This document shows, piece after piece, positions 12,501-21,060 of a stretch of 64,000 bases of DNA. Position 1 is the stretch's first letter; each line of letters starts with the position of its first letter. The notes below the pieces were generated by a model that saw nothing but the letters and a program-made list of their open reading frames with translations, did not search any database and was not told the DNA's origin. Made by a program: the position numbers and the translations under genes. Origin of the DNA: Opisthocomus hoazin (Eukaryota > Chordata > Aves > Opisthocomiformes > Opisthocomidae); assembly GCF_030867145.1 (NCBI RefSeq), contig NC_134440.1, forward strand, positions 6,014,001-6,078,000, given 5' to 3'.

Positions 12501-15500
12501 CCTTCAGAACATCTGTTATGACAGGACAAGGAGTAATGGCTTTAAACTAAGGGAGGGTAGATTTAGACTAGATATAAGGCAGAAATTTTTTCACAATGAG
12601 GGTGGTGAAGCACTGGCACAGGTTGCCCAGAGAGGTAGTGGAGGCCCATTCCGTAGAAACATTCAAGGCCAGGTTGGGCTAGGCTTTGAGCAACGTGATC
12701 TAGTTGAAGATGTCCCTCCTCACTGCAGTGGGGTTGGGCTAGATGACCTCTAAAGGTCCCGTCCAATGCAAACTATTCTATGATTCTATGATCTACAGCT
12801 GCCATGTGGATCTGCTAACTCTGCTTTGATAAATCGAATAACAGTACCATGCCAGCCCCTCTGATCACAGCTGCATTAGTGCATTAGGTACTGGGCATCC
12901 TCCTAAGAGGAGACAATGTCCTTGCAATGCCAATCTTGCAATCAAAATAAGAAAGGGGGTAACCAGAATTCCCCAGCTGGGCTGAAAAGACAGCAAGAAA
13001 AGAAGATTCCCCAGCCAAGTCTCTTATCTATGACACCATCCTGCCTTCCCAGCTCACCAGCTTGGTGCTCTTTATCATATCAGCCTGGCTTTGCAGCTTC
13101 TCTTGGGGCACTTGAGTTCTGAGCCTGTCTCGTACCACTTCGGAAATGTGCTCTGACAAGGTCACCGTCCAAAACGTCTGCCTGCACTCACACGGTAACG
13201 CAACACTTTTGGCTGTCAAAGAAATTGGCGCTCTACAACCTCGTCAGAAATTTCTCATTTTCCAAGCAAAACGTCACAGGGACTGCCAGATTGGATCTGA
13301 GCGGAGGTCTAGCTGTCTCTGACAGCCCTCAGCACCGGAGGCTTCAGCAGAAGATGTAAAAAAATCACGCACCGGACAGCATAGCTCCCCCCATCACAGT
13401 GTGTTCTTCTGAAGCCCTCACGGCCGGAGGTTTGCTCGTGGAGTGGGAGAGGATTTTCCCTCTTTTCACCCTGGAAGATTCTCACTGTACTTTCTGCATC
13501 CTATTTGTACTTGTTTCCTAAGAAAACAGGAGAGGCCAGGCTGCTCCAGGGTGGCTGCATTTCGCCTGGCTCCACGGCACCCATCTTCAAAGCCTTCCCA
13601 GGCATCATAAATTTGGACTCCAAATTACACTCTTACCACATGGCAGCACTGGAAAGTTTCCTTTTCCTCTCGTGTGTTTTCCAGTGTGGGAGCCTGACAG
13701 AGTGGTTTCCTTGGCCATCAGTAATGGGACAGTCCTTCCCACCAGCTGGGTTTAGGGGTTAGCTCCCATCCTTCCAAACCATAAGCACTTCTGGCACCTC
13801 TCCCTTGCCTCAATAAGCCAGAAATAATTATTAGTTTTTTAACTTCCTGTGCTCCAGCTTCTCCTGCATCACACCGCCTCGCGTGTGATGCAGCCGGGCA
13901 AACAAAGTGACTATTTGCACTTAGGCAATGACCTCAGGCTTGGAAAAATCTGCTATCGGAAGTGTCTTGTTTTTCTTTTTCCCTCTCTGCAGTCCACGTG
14001 GGCTTGCAAAATAATGACTGTGAAGGAGGTTTGTGCATGCAGTGGCTAGAAAGGGCCTGGGACCCCAGGCTGCAGTCTCTGATCCTGACCTGCAAGCTAT
14101 GTCCAGGAGGAAAAAGAGTGTCCAGAGCCCGTGGGTGAGGCTGCGTGTAAGAACTGGCTTTTGCTGTAGTGCATCTCAGGGATGTCACTTTGGAGACTGA
14201 GGCACAGGAAGAATGATCGAGGAGCATGTGCCCTGCATCACATGAATGTTTTAGGAAGTGATGCTTTAGAGTGGGGATGAGACAAATGGAAAAAAATATA
14301 ATGAAGAGAGACTTTCAACATAAGGATGAAGCCAGTGTCCTTGTCCAGTGTTACAGCTGGCTCCTTCCTCTCCTTTAAAAATGTAAAAGATTAGATTAGG
14401 CTCTAAGAGATTGGGATCTCTTTTACTCCCTAACCCTGTGTATTCCACTCAGCATCACAGATGTTTACCCTGCTTCGGCAGGGGGGTTGGATTAGATGAC
14501 CCACAGAGGTCCCTTCCAACCCCTACTATTCTGTGATTCTGTGATGTTCCCTTATTCCTTCACGTGGTCATGCTCTCCATATTACAGGCCATACTAGGAG
14601 CTCTCCACATCCAGAGCAGCACTGTCTGACCCTTCCTTCCTTCCTTTCAGAAAAGTCATCACGTGCCCTCTGACCTCTCAGCCACTTCACACTGTATTAA
14701 TAGATCTTGGCCTGAAATGTGCAGTGCTGCACCCACTGTATCAGCAGGGTTTGCACTGGTGATAAGCAGCCTGGTGTTTCCAGAGAGCTGTCAAACTGCT
14801 TCAGAAGAGATGCTATAAAAAGCCTTTCTCCAGGAAAACCTGCCCATGGCAGTGCGGGACACTGGGTGCCCTTGGAAGACCACAGACCTCCCCAGGACAG
14901 GGAAAGGGAGAAAGCTGGGAAGCAGGAGGGATGGGGTGTGGGGACAGGTACCTCGCTGCCCCACGTTCGGTGGAAAGGGAGCACACATCTGCAGGGGCAA
15001 GGACGGCAGAGGAAGGGAAAGGGCACAGTGGAGGCAGGGGGGTAAGCTGACCAGAAAGAAGAAGAGAGGGAAGGTGAAAGTGGAAGAAGGAGGATTTTGC
15101 TCCCTTCTTGTATGCTCATCATTGCCTTTCTCATTTCAGAGCTGCTTGAAGGATGAAAAGGAAGCAGATGTTTGTGCTGGTCTTGTCATCAGAGCAGAGG
15201 AGCCCCAGCTGCAGCCCAGACACGAATCCTAAGGGATGGCTGTGGAAAATGCTATGGGATCCCACGGTTCTGGGCCGCCCTGGCATTGTGGCAGTCTCAC
15301 TACATCCTCCAAGGGCCCACTGGTTTACCTGGGAGCTGGGAGCAGTGAGATTCGCTTCACTGAATGTTCTATGAAAGAGGCAATGTCTAATCTATCACTA
15401 CAGTTAAACGAGGGTACTAGCAGAAAATATCCTTTTGATTAAAAACCACTCAGCAATGGTGAGCATGTGCTGAATCCTTGGTCAATTGCTTCAGCTGCTG

Positions 15501-17751
15501 CTGCCTGCACTGTTAAAGACTGCAGCCCGAGCGTACGCGTTACACCCGAACCTCCTTACGTCTCTGCTGGGTTGAAGCGGCCTTCAGTGCTGGGCTGCTG
15601 TTTCCCACAGAGAGAAGTACAGCTTATGACTACGATACCTTAATCTTTCTCCTGCATAAAACAAATACACTGATCTGGAGCTGTGCACACGGGGCACGTG
15701 AATCCTGCTCCATTGCTAACTGGAGCAAGTCACTCGGTCAAAATCAGCGGCTTGTTGAAAACACTGGCCTTTATTCTCCGTGCCTCCAACTGCTAAGAGG
15801 AGATAACAGCGTTTCACCCCCTTGAAAGGGTGTTGTGAGGATTATGTACTTACTATCTCGGCGGTGTGGTGAAGAGAAGTGTTGAGTAACATCAATAGCC
15901 TGACGCCAACCTTTCTGGATGCAGGGAGCCTAAAAAAGCGCTCTGACAGCAGGAGGGGCCCATGGGCAGCCTGACCCCTGGGACTGGGCAGGGACTGGGG
16001 AGGGGACAGGCTTCAGGCCTCAGCTTGGGGCTCCCACCAACTTCACGGTCTGAGACTCATCCCCCAGACCTGTCTGGGGGAAGCCAGCATCTAGGAGAGC
16101 ACAAATGCATTAAGTGTAATTTCGGTGAGCCTAAGGGTTTAGACTGAGGTATATTAGCAGACGGTGGGGGGACTCGTGAGCGAGGGAGGATCTGAACCGC
16201 TGTGAGTCAGGATGGAGGCGATCTGGCAGCGCAGTCCCCGTCAGAGCGTCACTGCGCTGCGGACGCGGTGCTGCAGATGGAGGGAGGTGTGAACTGATGG
16301 ACACAGGAGGCCCAGAACAGTCACCCAGTGCACTGCCAGAGGCTTTGGCGAAAAGGACCAGAAACCGTGTTTGTTTCAGATTCAAGAAAATCCGCCTGTG
16401 TAACCTTGCACGTTGCACAGAGCCTGCACAGCACGCAGCTCTGTGTCTGCCTGCCTCTTGTTTCACCCAGCGCAAGCTGCAGGATGGCAGTGCCCCACGT
16501 TTAGCAACGAGACGCTCGGTGCTCAGACCCAGCACGGCGCGTGGCGTGCGGTTGCCTTTGTTCCTCGTTCCAGTTCTGCTTCACAAAACAACCCACAGCC
16601 ATCGTAACTACAGCCCGATGGTGCTGCACTACTCAGCAGCCCAGGTGTATCACCCACGTTGGTCCTGCTGCAATTAAACTGGGCACCGTGGTATTTCAGC
16701 ATTATGGCTGCGTAAGTACGCTGCTGGTGTTTTAACACCTCGCACAGATAAATGTCTAACTTCAGAGCTCGCTCTTCTTACCTCTGGTGCTCAATGGGAG
16801 TTTTCATATTGCCTCTTAAGAAATGGTCACAAAAGCAAATTAGTATTAAGCAATTTATCTACCCTGTGTTACCTACCCGTGCTGTATTTGTACTCTAGGC
16901 TGGCAGACCACCTCACTTTCCAGTCCCTTCACTCCTAACCTGGAATAAAATCGTGTATAAAGGCACAAATCTATGTACAAGAGACCCAGATTCTACTTTC
17001 CTTGCAATCACTTGCATGTGTGGCTCTGTATTTAAACACAAGACCATTAGAAACACACAGGCACAAAAGACAGGCACAAAGTGCTCATCACGCCCAAGTA
17101 GGTTTGAGCATTTACTAATGGTAGCACTTACAGCAACGTGTGTACAAACTACAGCTGCTCCTCCAGCAGCACACGTCTGTCCAGCCTCAGCTGTGCAGAC
17201 TATTTGTATGCTCTAGCAAAGACCTCCATCCCTGCACGCGCAGAGGCCTGCTCGCAAGCGCACCGGATGCTGCGCACACGCAGCCCTCCTCGTAACAAAG
17301 CCTCTATTCATCCGAGGATGCTCCACTCCACCGAGTGGAAGGGGAGCTTCCTCTGCTGCTGCCACATCTCCTTCGCTTTCTAAGCCTGTACGTGGCTCAT
17401 TTTACACAGACCCTGCTGCTCTGAATTCTGCAACAAGTCAAGCAGCATAACATCCGAGAGCGAAACACGTCCTTTCTTCAGAGGTCAACGGAAACCTCCT
17501 GTAAATTCAGCCCGGGAGCTCTGCTGCAGCACAGCGAGCAGAGCAGAGCTCAGGGTGTCTCCACCGACTCCCCACCACAACATTACCCTGATACACCCCC
17601 CCGGGGCCAGCCATCGGGTTTCTGCCCAGCAGATCCAGCTCCCCTCCCCACAGCGGTCCCTACCTTGCGACTGGAACGTGTAACCGGGAAAGCTGCACAC
17701 AGCTGCAGGGAAGATGACAGTCCATGTGAGAAGCCTCCAAGCTATTGCCAT
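491..17751 (-). CDS. ADAMTS10: ADAMTS10-like secreted metalloprotease, 5' coding part (7 exons, 3' part outside window)
   Basis: Secreted zinc metalloprotease of the ADAMTS family; the mammalian protein acts in the extracellular matrix and is linked to fibrillin microfibrils. Seven exons join in phase to give about 368 residues, roughly the first third of the usual ~1,100: signal peptide (about 1-20), propeptide (to about 240), then the start of the reprolysin domain ([19 protein letters not shown] from residue 245). ADAMTS10 is preferred over its closest paralogue ADAMTS6 because of the [29 protein letters not shown] and LKRSVS stretches, which follow human ADAMTS10 as I remember it. N-glycosylation sequons are visible (NLT, NVS, NHS). 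The HExxH zinc site and ancillary domains must lie left of position 1, and no further exon is visible in 1-490. Junctions were placed by eye from GT-AG signals and matching phases. It is transcribed away from ZAP70. Confidence 0.93.
535..2484 (-). other. ADAMTS10 intron with a pyrimidine-rich tract
   Basis: No coding exon seen. The main feature is a strongly pyrimidine-rich plus strand at about 1590-1775, full of TCC/CTT blocks and giving long but meaningless Ser/Pro/Leu open frames. Confidence 0.65.
1590..1775. repeat. Low-complexity pyrimidine-rich tract
   Basis: Nearly all-pyrimidine blocks (TCCTCCC, CTTTCCTTCC, CATCC repeats) over about 185 bases. It is not a perfect microsatellite; it looks like a decayed TCC/ATCC-type simple repeat. 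Confidence 0.6.
2485..2630 (-). CDS. ADAMTS10: ADAMTS10 coding exon 6: catalytic domain
   Basis: 146 nt, acceptor TTCCAG|CCCACA and donor CACCAG|GTAAGG. It encodes [20 protein letters not shown], then [24 protein letters not shown] and two bases of the next Arg codon. This is the part of the reprolysin fold carrying the conserved [10 protein letters not shown] strand. Confidence 0.95.
2631..3012 (-). other. ADAMTS10 intron
   Basis: Short intron between two well-supported exons. Nothing else seen. Confidence 0.8.
3013..3096 (-). CDS. ADAMTS10: ADAMTS10 coding exon 5: catalytic domain
   Basis: 84 nt, 28 codons, phase 0 on both sides; acceptor GGTCAG|GTTGCC and donor GATCAG|GTAAGG. It encodes [20 protein letters not shown] followed by LILLTEDQ, almost residue-for-residue the same as human ADAMTS10 in the reprolysin domain. 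Confidence 0.95.
3097..4347 (-). other. ADAMTS10 intron
   Basis: About 1.25 kb between two matching exons. The open frames inside (for example one running plus-strand across 2980-3657) overlap a real exon on the opposite strand and show no family resemblance. Confidence 0.75.
4348..4565 (-). CDS. ADAMTS10: ADAMTS10 coding exon 4: end of propeptide, processing site, start of reprolysin domain
   Basis: 218 nt, acceptor CCTCAG|ATGAG and donor AATATT|GTAAGT. It encodes [19 protein letters not shown], an NHS sequon, then [20 protein letters not shown] through [16 protein letters not shown]. The propeptide/catalytic boundary falls at PLKR-S (about residue 240). Like human ADAMTS10, it lacks the full RxxR furin consensus at this position. 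Confidence 0.95.
4566..6595 (-). other. ADAMTS10 intron
   Basis: About 2 kb with no coding exon, RNA gene or clear repeat visible. Confidence 0.7.
6596..6755 (-). CDS. ADAMTS10: ADAMTS10 coding exon 3: propeptide
   Basis: 160 nt, acceptor CCGCAG|CATGG and donor GCTAG|GTATCC. It continues the propeptide as [18 protein letters not shown], then a Gly/Ala-rich stretch with an NVS sequon, then [17 protein letters not shown] and AACGVL. Phase 0 in and phase 1 out agree with both flanking exons. Human ADAMTS10 has [14 protein letters not shown] and [11 protein letters not shown] at this place. Confidence 0.93.
6756..11663 (-). other. ADAMTS10 intron, 4.9 kb
   Basis: No coding exon seen. A short stretch at about 7195-7240 (GGGAAACTCAGGCACAGAG) resembles the reverse of a MIR-type SINE tail but is too short to call firmly. 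The rest has no structure I can name. Confidence 0.65.
11664..12028 (-). CDS. ADAMTS10: ADAMTS10 coding exon 2: propeptide
   Basis: 365 nt, acceptor CCCCAG|AGGAG and donor GGACTG|GTGAG. It encodes propeptide residues about 30-151: [15 protein letters not shown] near the start, then [43 protein letters not shown] and SNCNGL at the end. The family pattern (YEIAFP, FLLNLT, VEYW, YAGHLQ, AISxCxGL) is fully kept. RPRR (about residues 65-68) is a consensus proprotein-convertase site inside the propeptide. The sequon NLT is kept. Confidence 0.94.
12515..12790 (+). mobile_element. CR1 LINE 3' end, 5'-truncated
   Basis: Reads through the standard CR1 3' region: ACAGGACAAGGAGTAATGGC, then AGACTAGATATAAGGCAGAA, GAGGGTGGTGAAGCACTGG, ACAGGTTGCCCAGAGAGGT, GGTTGGGCTAGATGACCTC, ending in ATTCTATGATTCTATGATC. 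This element family is the dominant LINE of birds and reptiles, and truncation at the 5' end is its normal state. It lies antisense to ADAMTS10, inside its intron 2 (counted from the first coding exon, the intron between exons 1 and 2). The 5' limit could be 50-100 bases further left. Confidence 0.93.
14470..14546 (+). mobile_element. CR1 LINE 3' tail fragment
   Basis: Only the last ~75 bases of CR1: GGCAGGGGGGTTGGATTAGA, GACCCACAGAGGTCCCTTCC, ending ATTCTGTGATTCTGTGATG. Same strand as the element at 12515 but with a different octamer variant, so it is an independent insertion. Confidence 0.92.
15720..15890 (+). mobile_element. MIR-like (CORE-SINE type) remnant
   Basis: GGAGCAAGTCACT, CCGTGCCTCCAACTG, GAGGAGATAACAGCG and GGGTGTTGTGAGGATTATGT occur in the order and spacing of the 3' part of MIR/CORE-SINEs. 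It is diverged and truncated at the 5' end. Confidence 0.65.
17664..17751 (-). CDS. ADAMTS10: ADAMTS10 coding exon 1: start codon and signal peptide
   Basis: Encodes 29 residues plus one base, [12 protein letters not shown]... to FQSQ. The hydrophobic stretch ILP-like [13 protein letters not shown] is a typical signal peptide. The ATG at 17751 sits in a good context (AACCATGG). An upstream in-frame ATG at 17832 would bury the signal peptide behind 27 extra residues, so I prefer the later one. The exon ends at CAAG|GTAGGG and joins exon 2 to read FQSQ-EEFLSS, matching the human FRSQ-DEFLSS arrangement. Confidence 0.85.
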
Positions 17752-20289
17752 GGTTAGCGACGCTCGTCTCAGTGCAGGGAGTATTGTGCCAGCCGAAAGG
17801 GCGCTGTCCCAACATGTCTCTCCCTCGGCCACCGCTTATGTAGAGACAGGAGTCCTTGGTCCCTCCGCAGGCATCCTCGGCCGCTCCGTGCTCTCCCCCC
17901 AGCAGCGAGGCCGACGGTGTCTTCGCAGCGTGCTGTGCCCGGGCCAGCACAGCGGGGTCAGCATGGGCTAATTGGAAGCGCAGGCTCTTGGTGTCATTGC
18001 CCCTGCGAAGGAGAGGGTGGGGATGAACGAACGGGAGAGATGGGCAGAGGGGAAACAAAGGATGGAGGAGCACACGAGGGAGAAAACGGTGTGCAGGCTG
18101 AAAAACCCGATCTTAGAGAAGGGAAGAATGGGATGGAAAGAAAGAAAAAGGAAGAAAAGGACTGGAAGTAAATGCAATTAACCCCATCAGTTCAGAGCAT
18201 TGGAAAGCAGCGCTGTCCTGCTACGAGGACACTGCACACCTGGGTGCTCTGCCAGGGACAAACTCTGCTCCCTGCGCAGCCCCCACCCCACTCTGGCAGC
18301 GGCACTGAAGGGCTGGTGTAGACCTTACGCCTGCGGAAAGGAGCTCAGAATAGACGGGAACCCGTTGTCCTGTGGCAACATCCACCAGGAATTGCAGACA
18401 GAAGAGTGACCTGGTCTCAGTTACCTGATCGCTTAAAGGAGAGCACGAAATAAAAGCATTAGCAGGGTGGTAGCGAGCAGCAACCTCGAAATCCTCTCTA
18501 CTCCAGTTTCCCTGGCTTTAAAATACACTTTAATGACTGTCACTGCACTGAGAGCAGAGCACTTGCTCTCAAGAGCGTACTGGCTAAACCTAAAAAGTGA
18601 TTGAAAACAAAAGACCCATTCAGTGAGCTCACCCTTACCCTCAGCTCTATCCGCAAGTGGATCATGAGATTCCAATTGTATTTGTTATTTAAAATGATTT
18701 GCTAATTGCTTCAGTGAAAGATTTTTGGCTTGTAGATCATTTCCACTCAGTCTGAGGCAATTACACAAAACTCACATAGCGCTGGATAGTTGCGTTAAGC
18801 CTGTGGTTTTTCTTTCTATCCAGCGATTAGATGACGTCTGCAGTGAATATGGCACATACCTAACCACCGCCCGGAGAATCCCAAATATCCGAACAGCGAT
18901 GCTCTGCTCGAGAGCAGCCCCGCAGTAGAACACAAACTTTCTTGCAAAGGCAACAGACAAATACATGGTGAAGCCTGACTTCAGACCAGCGACGCAGCTA
19001 CGACTCGCACAGCAGCCAACCGTGCTGCAGCCCGCAGGGAAAGGCAGGACCGGTGCTCCTGAGCTGCTGGGAAGATGGTGCTCTCTTTCCAAAGGTGTCA
19101 ATAGCAATGGCATGTGTGTGGTCTTCATCCCAGTAAGGAAACACTTGGAATAATGTCATTAACCCTTGCCGCACCCTGCTCTTGTGTGTTTTAAATAGCA
19201 AAGGCTAACAACCGGCTAGAGCGCAGGGCAGGAGAGCCCGGTTCCTCCTCGGGTCTGCCATGCTCCCCTTCACTCCTGTCCTCAGGGGAGCCTGCAACTT
19301 ATTTCTACTTCTGTTTTCCCATCTTTACTACCCTGGTAATGTTATTTATGCTGCAGAGGCTTGGAATAACACCCACCACAGACCAGAGACTACATAGGTG
19401 ATGTACCAGAAGAAATCAGGGAGATGATTCCTGCCCCAATAATTAAAGAAGTCAGTGATTTTTCCATACATGACAGAAATGCTGGGAGTATTAATCATGT
19501 GTCTTTAAATCACATTTCAAGTTCCATATTTTAAATGTTAAGATTTTTAACTGTTTATTTACAGTTAAAAATGGCCAAAGACCATCAGTGAGGCCTCGGG
19601 CTGGTCTCCCCAGTCACATCTGGTGCCACTTGCCAGGTCGGTTTCTGCAAAGCTTGGACACAATGCCCACGATGGCAGCCTGGAAGACAGCACACACGAT
19701 GAGCAACCATGAGAATAAGCTGCCTAACGAAGGAAAAACTGTTTAAGTCTCATCCTGGGCTGCTCCGCTCTCCCGTGACAGGTAAAAGAAAGCAGGCAGC
19801 AGAGGCAAGAGGGTTGGGCAGGAATTCTTCTGCCCTCTCCCACCACAACACGAGGATGCCAAGACCGGCACCGTGTGTCCATGAGGCCATGTCCACCCGG
19901 TGACAGCATCCTGTGGAGCATCATCCCCTCCTCCCCCCGCTGCAGAGCCAGGGCCGCAGCAGCGCACGGCCAAGCGCCGAGGATGCTGCGAGCTGCTCTG
20001 TGCCTGCTCCCCGCAGGGCTGCGGGAAGTGAACTGGGAAAGGGAGAAGGCGAAACGAAAGCCGGGCGTGCTGTGGCCCTCTCCTAAGTCAGCATTTTTTC
20101 AGCATCTATTAAAGCTCGAGATTCCAGCTTTTAAATCCTGTCACGGCTCCAAGGTCTGTGGACAGAAAGCCACTCAGCTGAAGTATATTTTCTCCTGGGC
20201 TTCACACTACTAATTTTTCTTGTTTTCCAGCTGTTGAACCCACTTCCTCAAGGCTGTTATTTCCCATCCTTCCTCCGCCTCTCCGCAAC
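17752..20289 (-). other. ADAMTS10 5' UTR of exon 1 and probable first intron
   Basis: Directly upstream of the start codon the minus strand continues as untranslated exon for an unknown distance; I could not fix the acceptor. Most of the block is probably the intron between this exon and a non-coding first exon in the CpG-rich region to the right. It holds a purine-rich plus strand (about 18010-18175) and an AT-rich stretch with a perfect hairpin at 19544-19571. Confidence 0.45.
19544..19571. repeat. Perfect 11-bp inverted repeat with 6-base loop
   Basis: TTTTTAACTGT at 19544-19554 pairs exactly with ACAGTTAAAAA at 19561-19571 around TTATTT. It sits in an AT-rich stretch and is not followed by a gene. 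Confidence 0.85.
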
Positions 20290-21060
20290 CCCGAGCTGGT
20301 GCCCTCGTCTCCCCTCTGCCCTTGCCCTGCAGTCCTCGCTCCTCGGCATCCCCCGGAGCAGCGGCTGGGAGGGAGCCGCAGCCCCCAGGACCCCGCAGCC
20401 CCCAGCTTGGGGGAAGGAGGCGCGTTTGGAGCAGCACATGTCAGGAATTACAGTCGCAAAATTCCCGTAAGCCGAGCTGGGGGAAGGGCCCGGCTTCGAT
20501 TCCTCCCCGCACGCAGCAAGGAAAACATGGCCCCATCCCAGCGGCGCTTCGCTTCCGAGACCCCGACGAGCCCATCTCCCGCAAGAGCAGGACCCATAGC
20601 AAGGAGGAAAGCGCTGGAGGAACATGTGCTCCGCGGCTCCTTCAATACGTCCAGTTTTCCATAATCTCAGTTTTCAGATTTTGCTTTCTGAGCGGCAGCG
20701 ACCGGCAGGCACAGACGAACCCGGGGAGCCCCGGCCCACGCGGGGGGTGGCTGGACGCCGGGGGGTCGTGGGCTGGGACGGAGGGGCCGTGGGGAGGCCC
20801 GGGGCACGGGGTGACCTCTCCAGTCTCGTGCCTCCCTCACTTGGGCCGGTTCCGATTTGCTCCTTTCCGAGGAATTCGCTGTCCTTGGCAGGCGCCCCGC
20901 GAGCGGCTGACGCTCCCCGCTCCCCACGCCAAGGTGGCTTTCGCCGCGTGAACCCGTGGGCCGGGCTGCCCGCGCGAGGGGACGAGGGGGCCGATGGCAG
21001 CTTCAAGGTTGCCTCTTCCCACACCAAAAACACGCGAGCAGAGGGGGCTGGGGAGGGGGT
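20290..21060. promoter_or_regulatory. CpG-rich block, probable ADAMTS10 promoter / non-coding first exon
   Basis: Marked jump in G+C and in CG dinucleotides (for example GCGCCCCGCGAGCGG, CGCGCGAGGGGACG, CACGCGGGGGGTGG), unlike the flanks. It lies 2.5-3.3 kb upstream of the ADAMTS10 start codon, where the promoter of such a gene is expected. A possible minus-strand donor (CAA|GTGAGG) lies near 20839. Transcription start and first exon cannot be fixed from sequence alone. The long open frames here on both strands are the usual by-product of high G+C. Confidence 0.5.

Larger units (their letters stand above)
12029..17663 (-). other. ADAMTS10 intron, 5.6 kb, with CR1 and MIR-like remnants
   Basis: Contains a CR1 LINE 3' end (about 12515-12790), a shorter CR1 tail (about 14470-14546) and a MIR-like SINE tail (about 15720-15890). 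A purine-rich stretch lies at about 15040-15110. No coding exon seen. Confidence 0.7.

Noticed and set aside
17752..17832. Upstream in-frame ATG giving a longer ADAMTS10 N-terminus
   Set aside because: It would place 27 residues before the signal peptide. The downstream ATG has a better context and matches the family start.
20322..20951. 209-codon plus-strand frame across the CpG-rich block
   Set aside because: High G+C depletes stop codons in all frames; both strands are open here. Composition is Pro/Arg/Ser-rich with no family resemblance.
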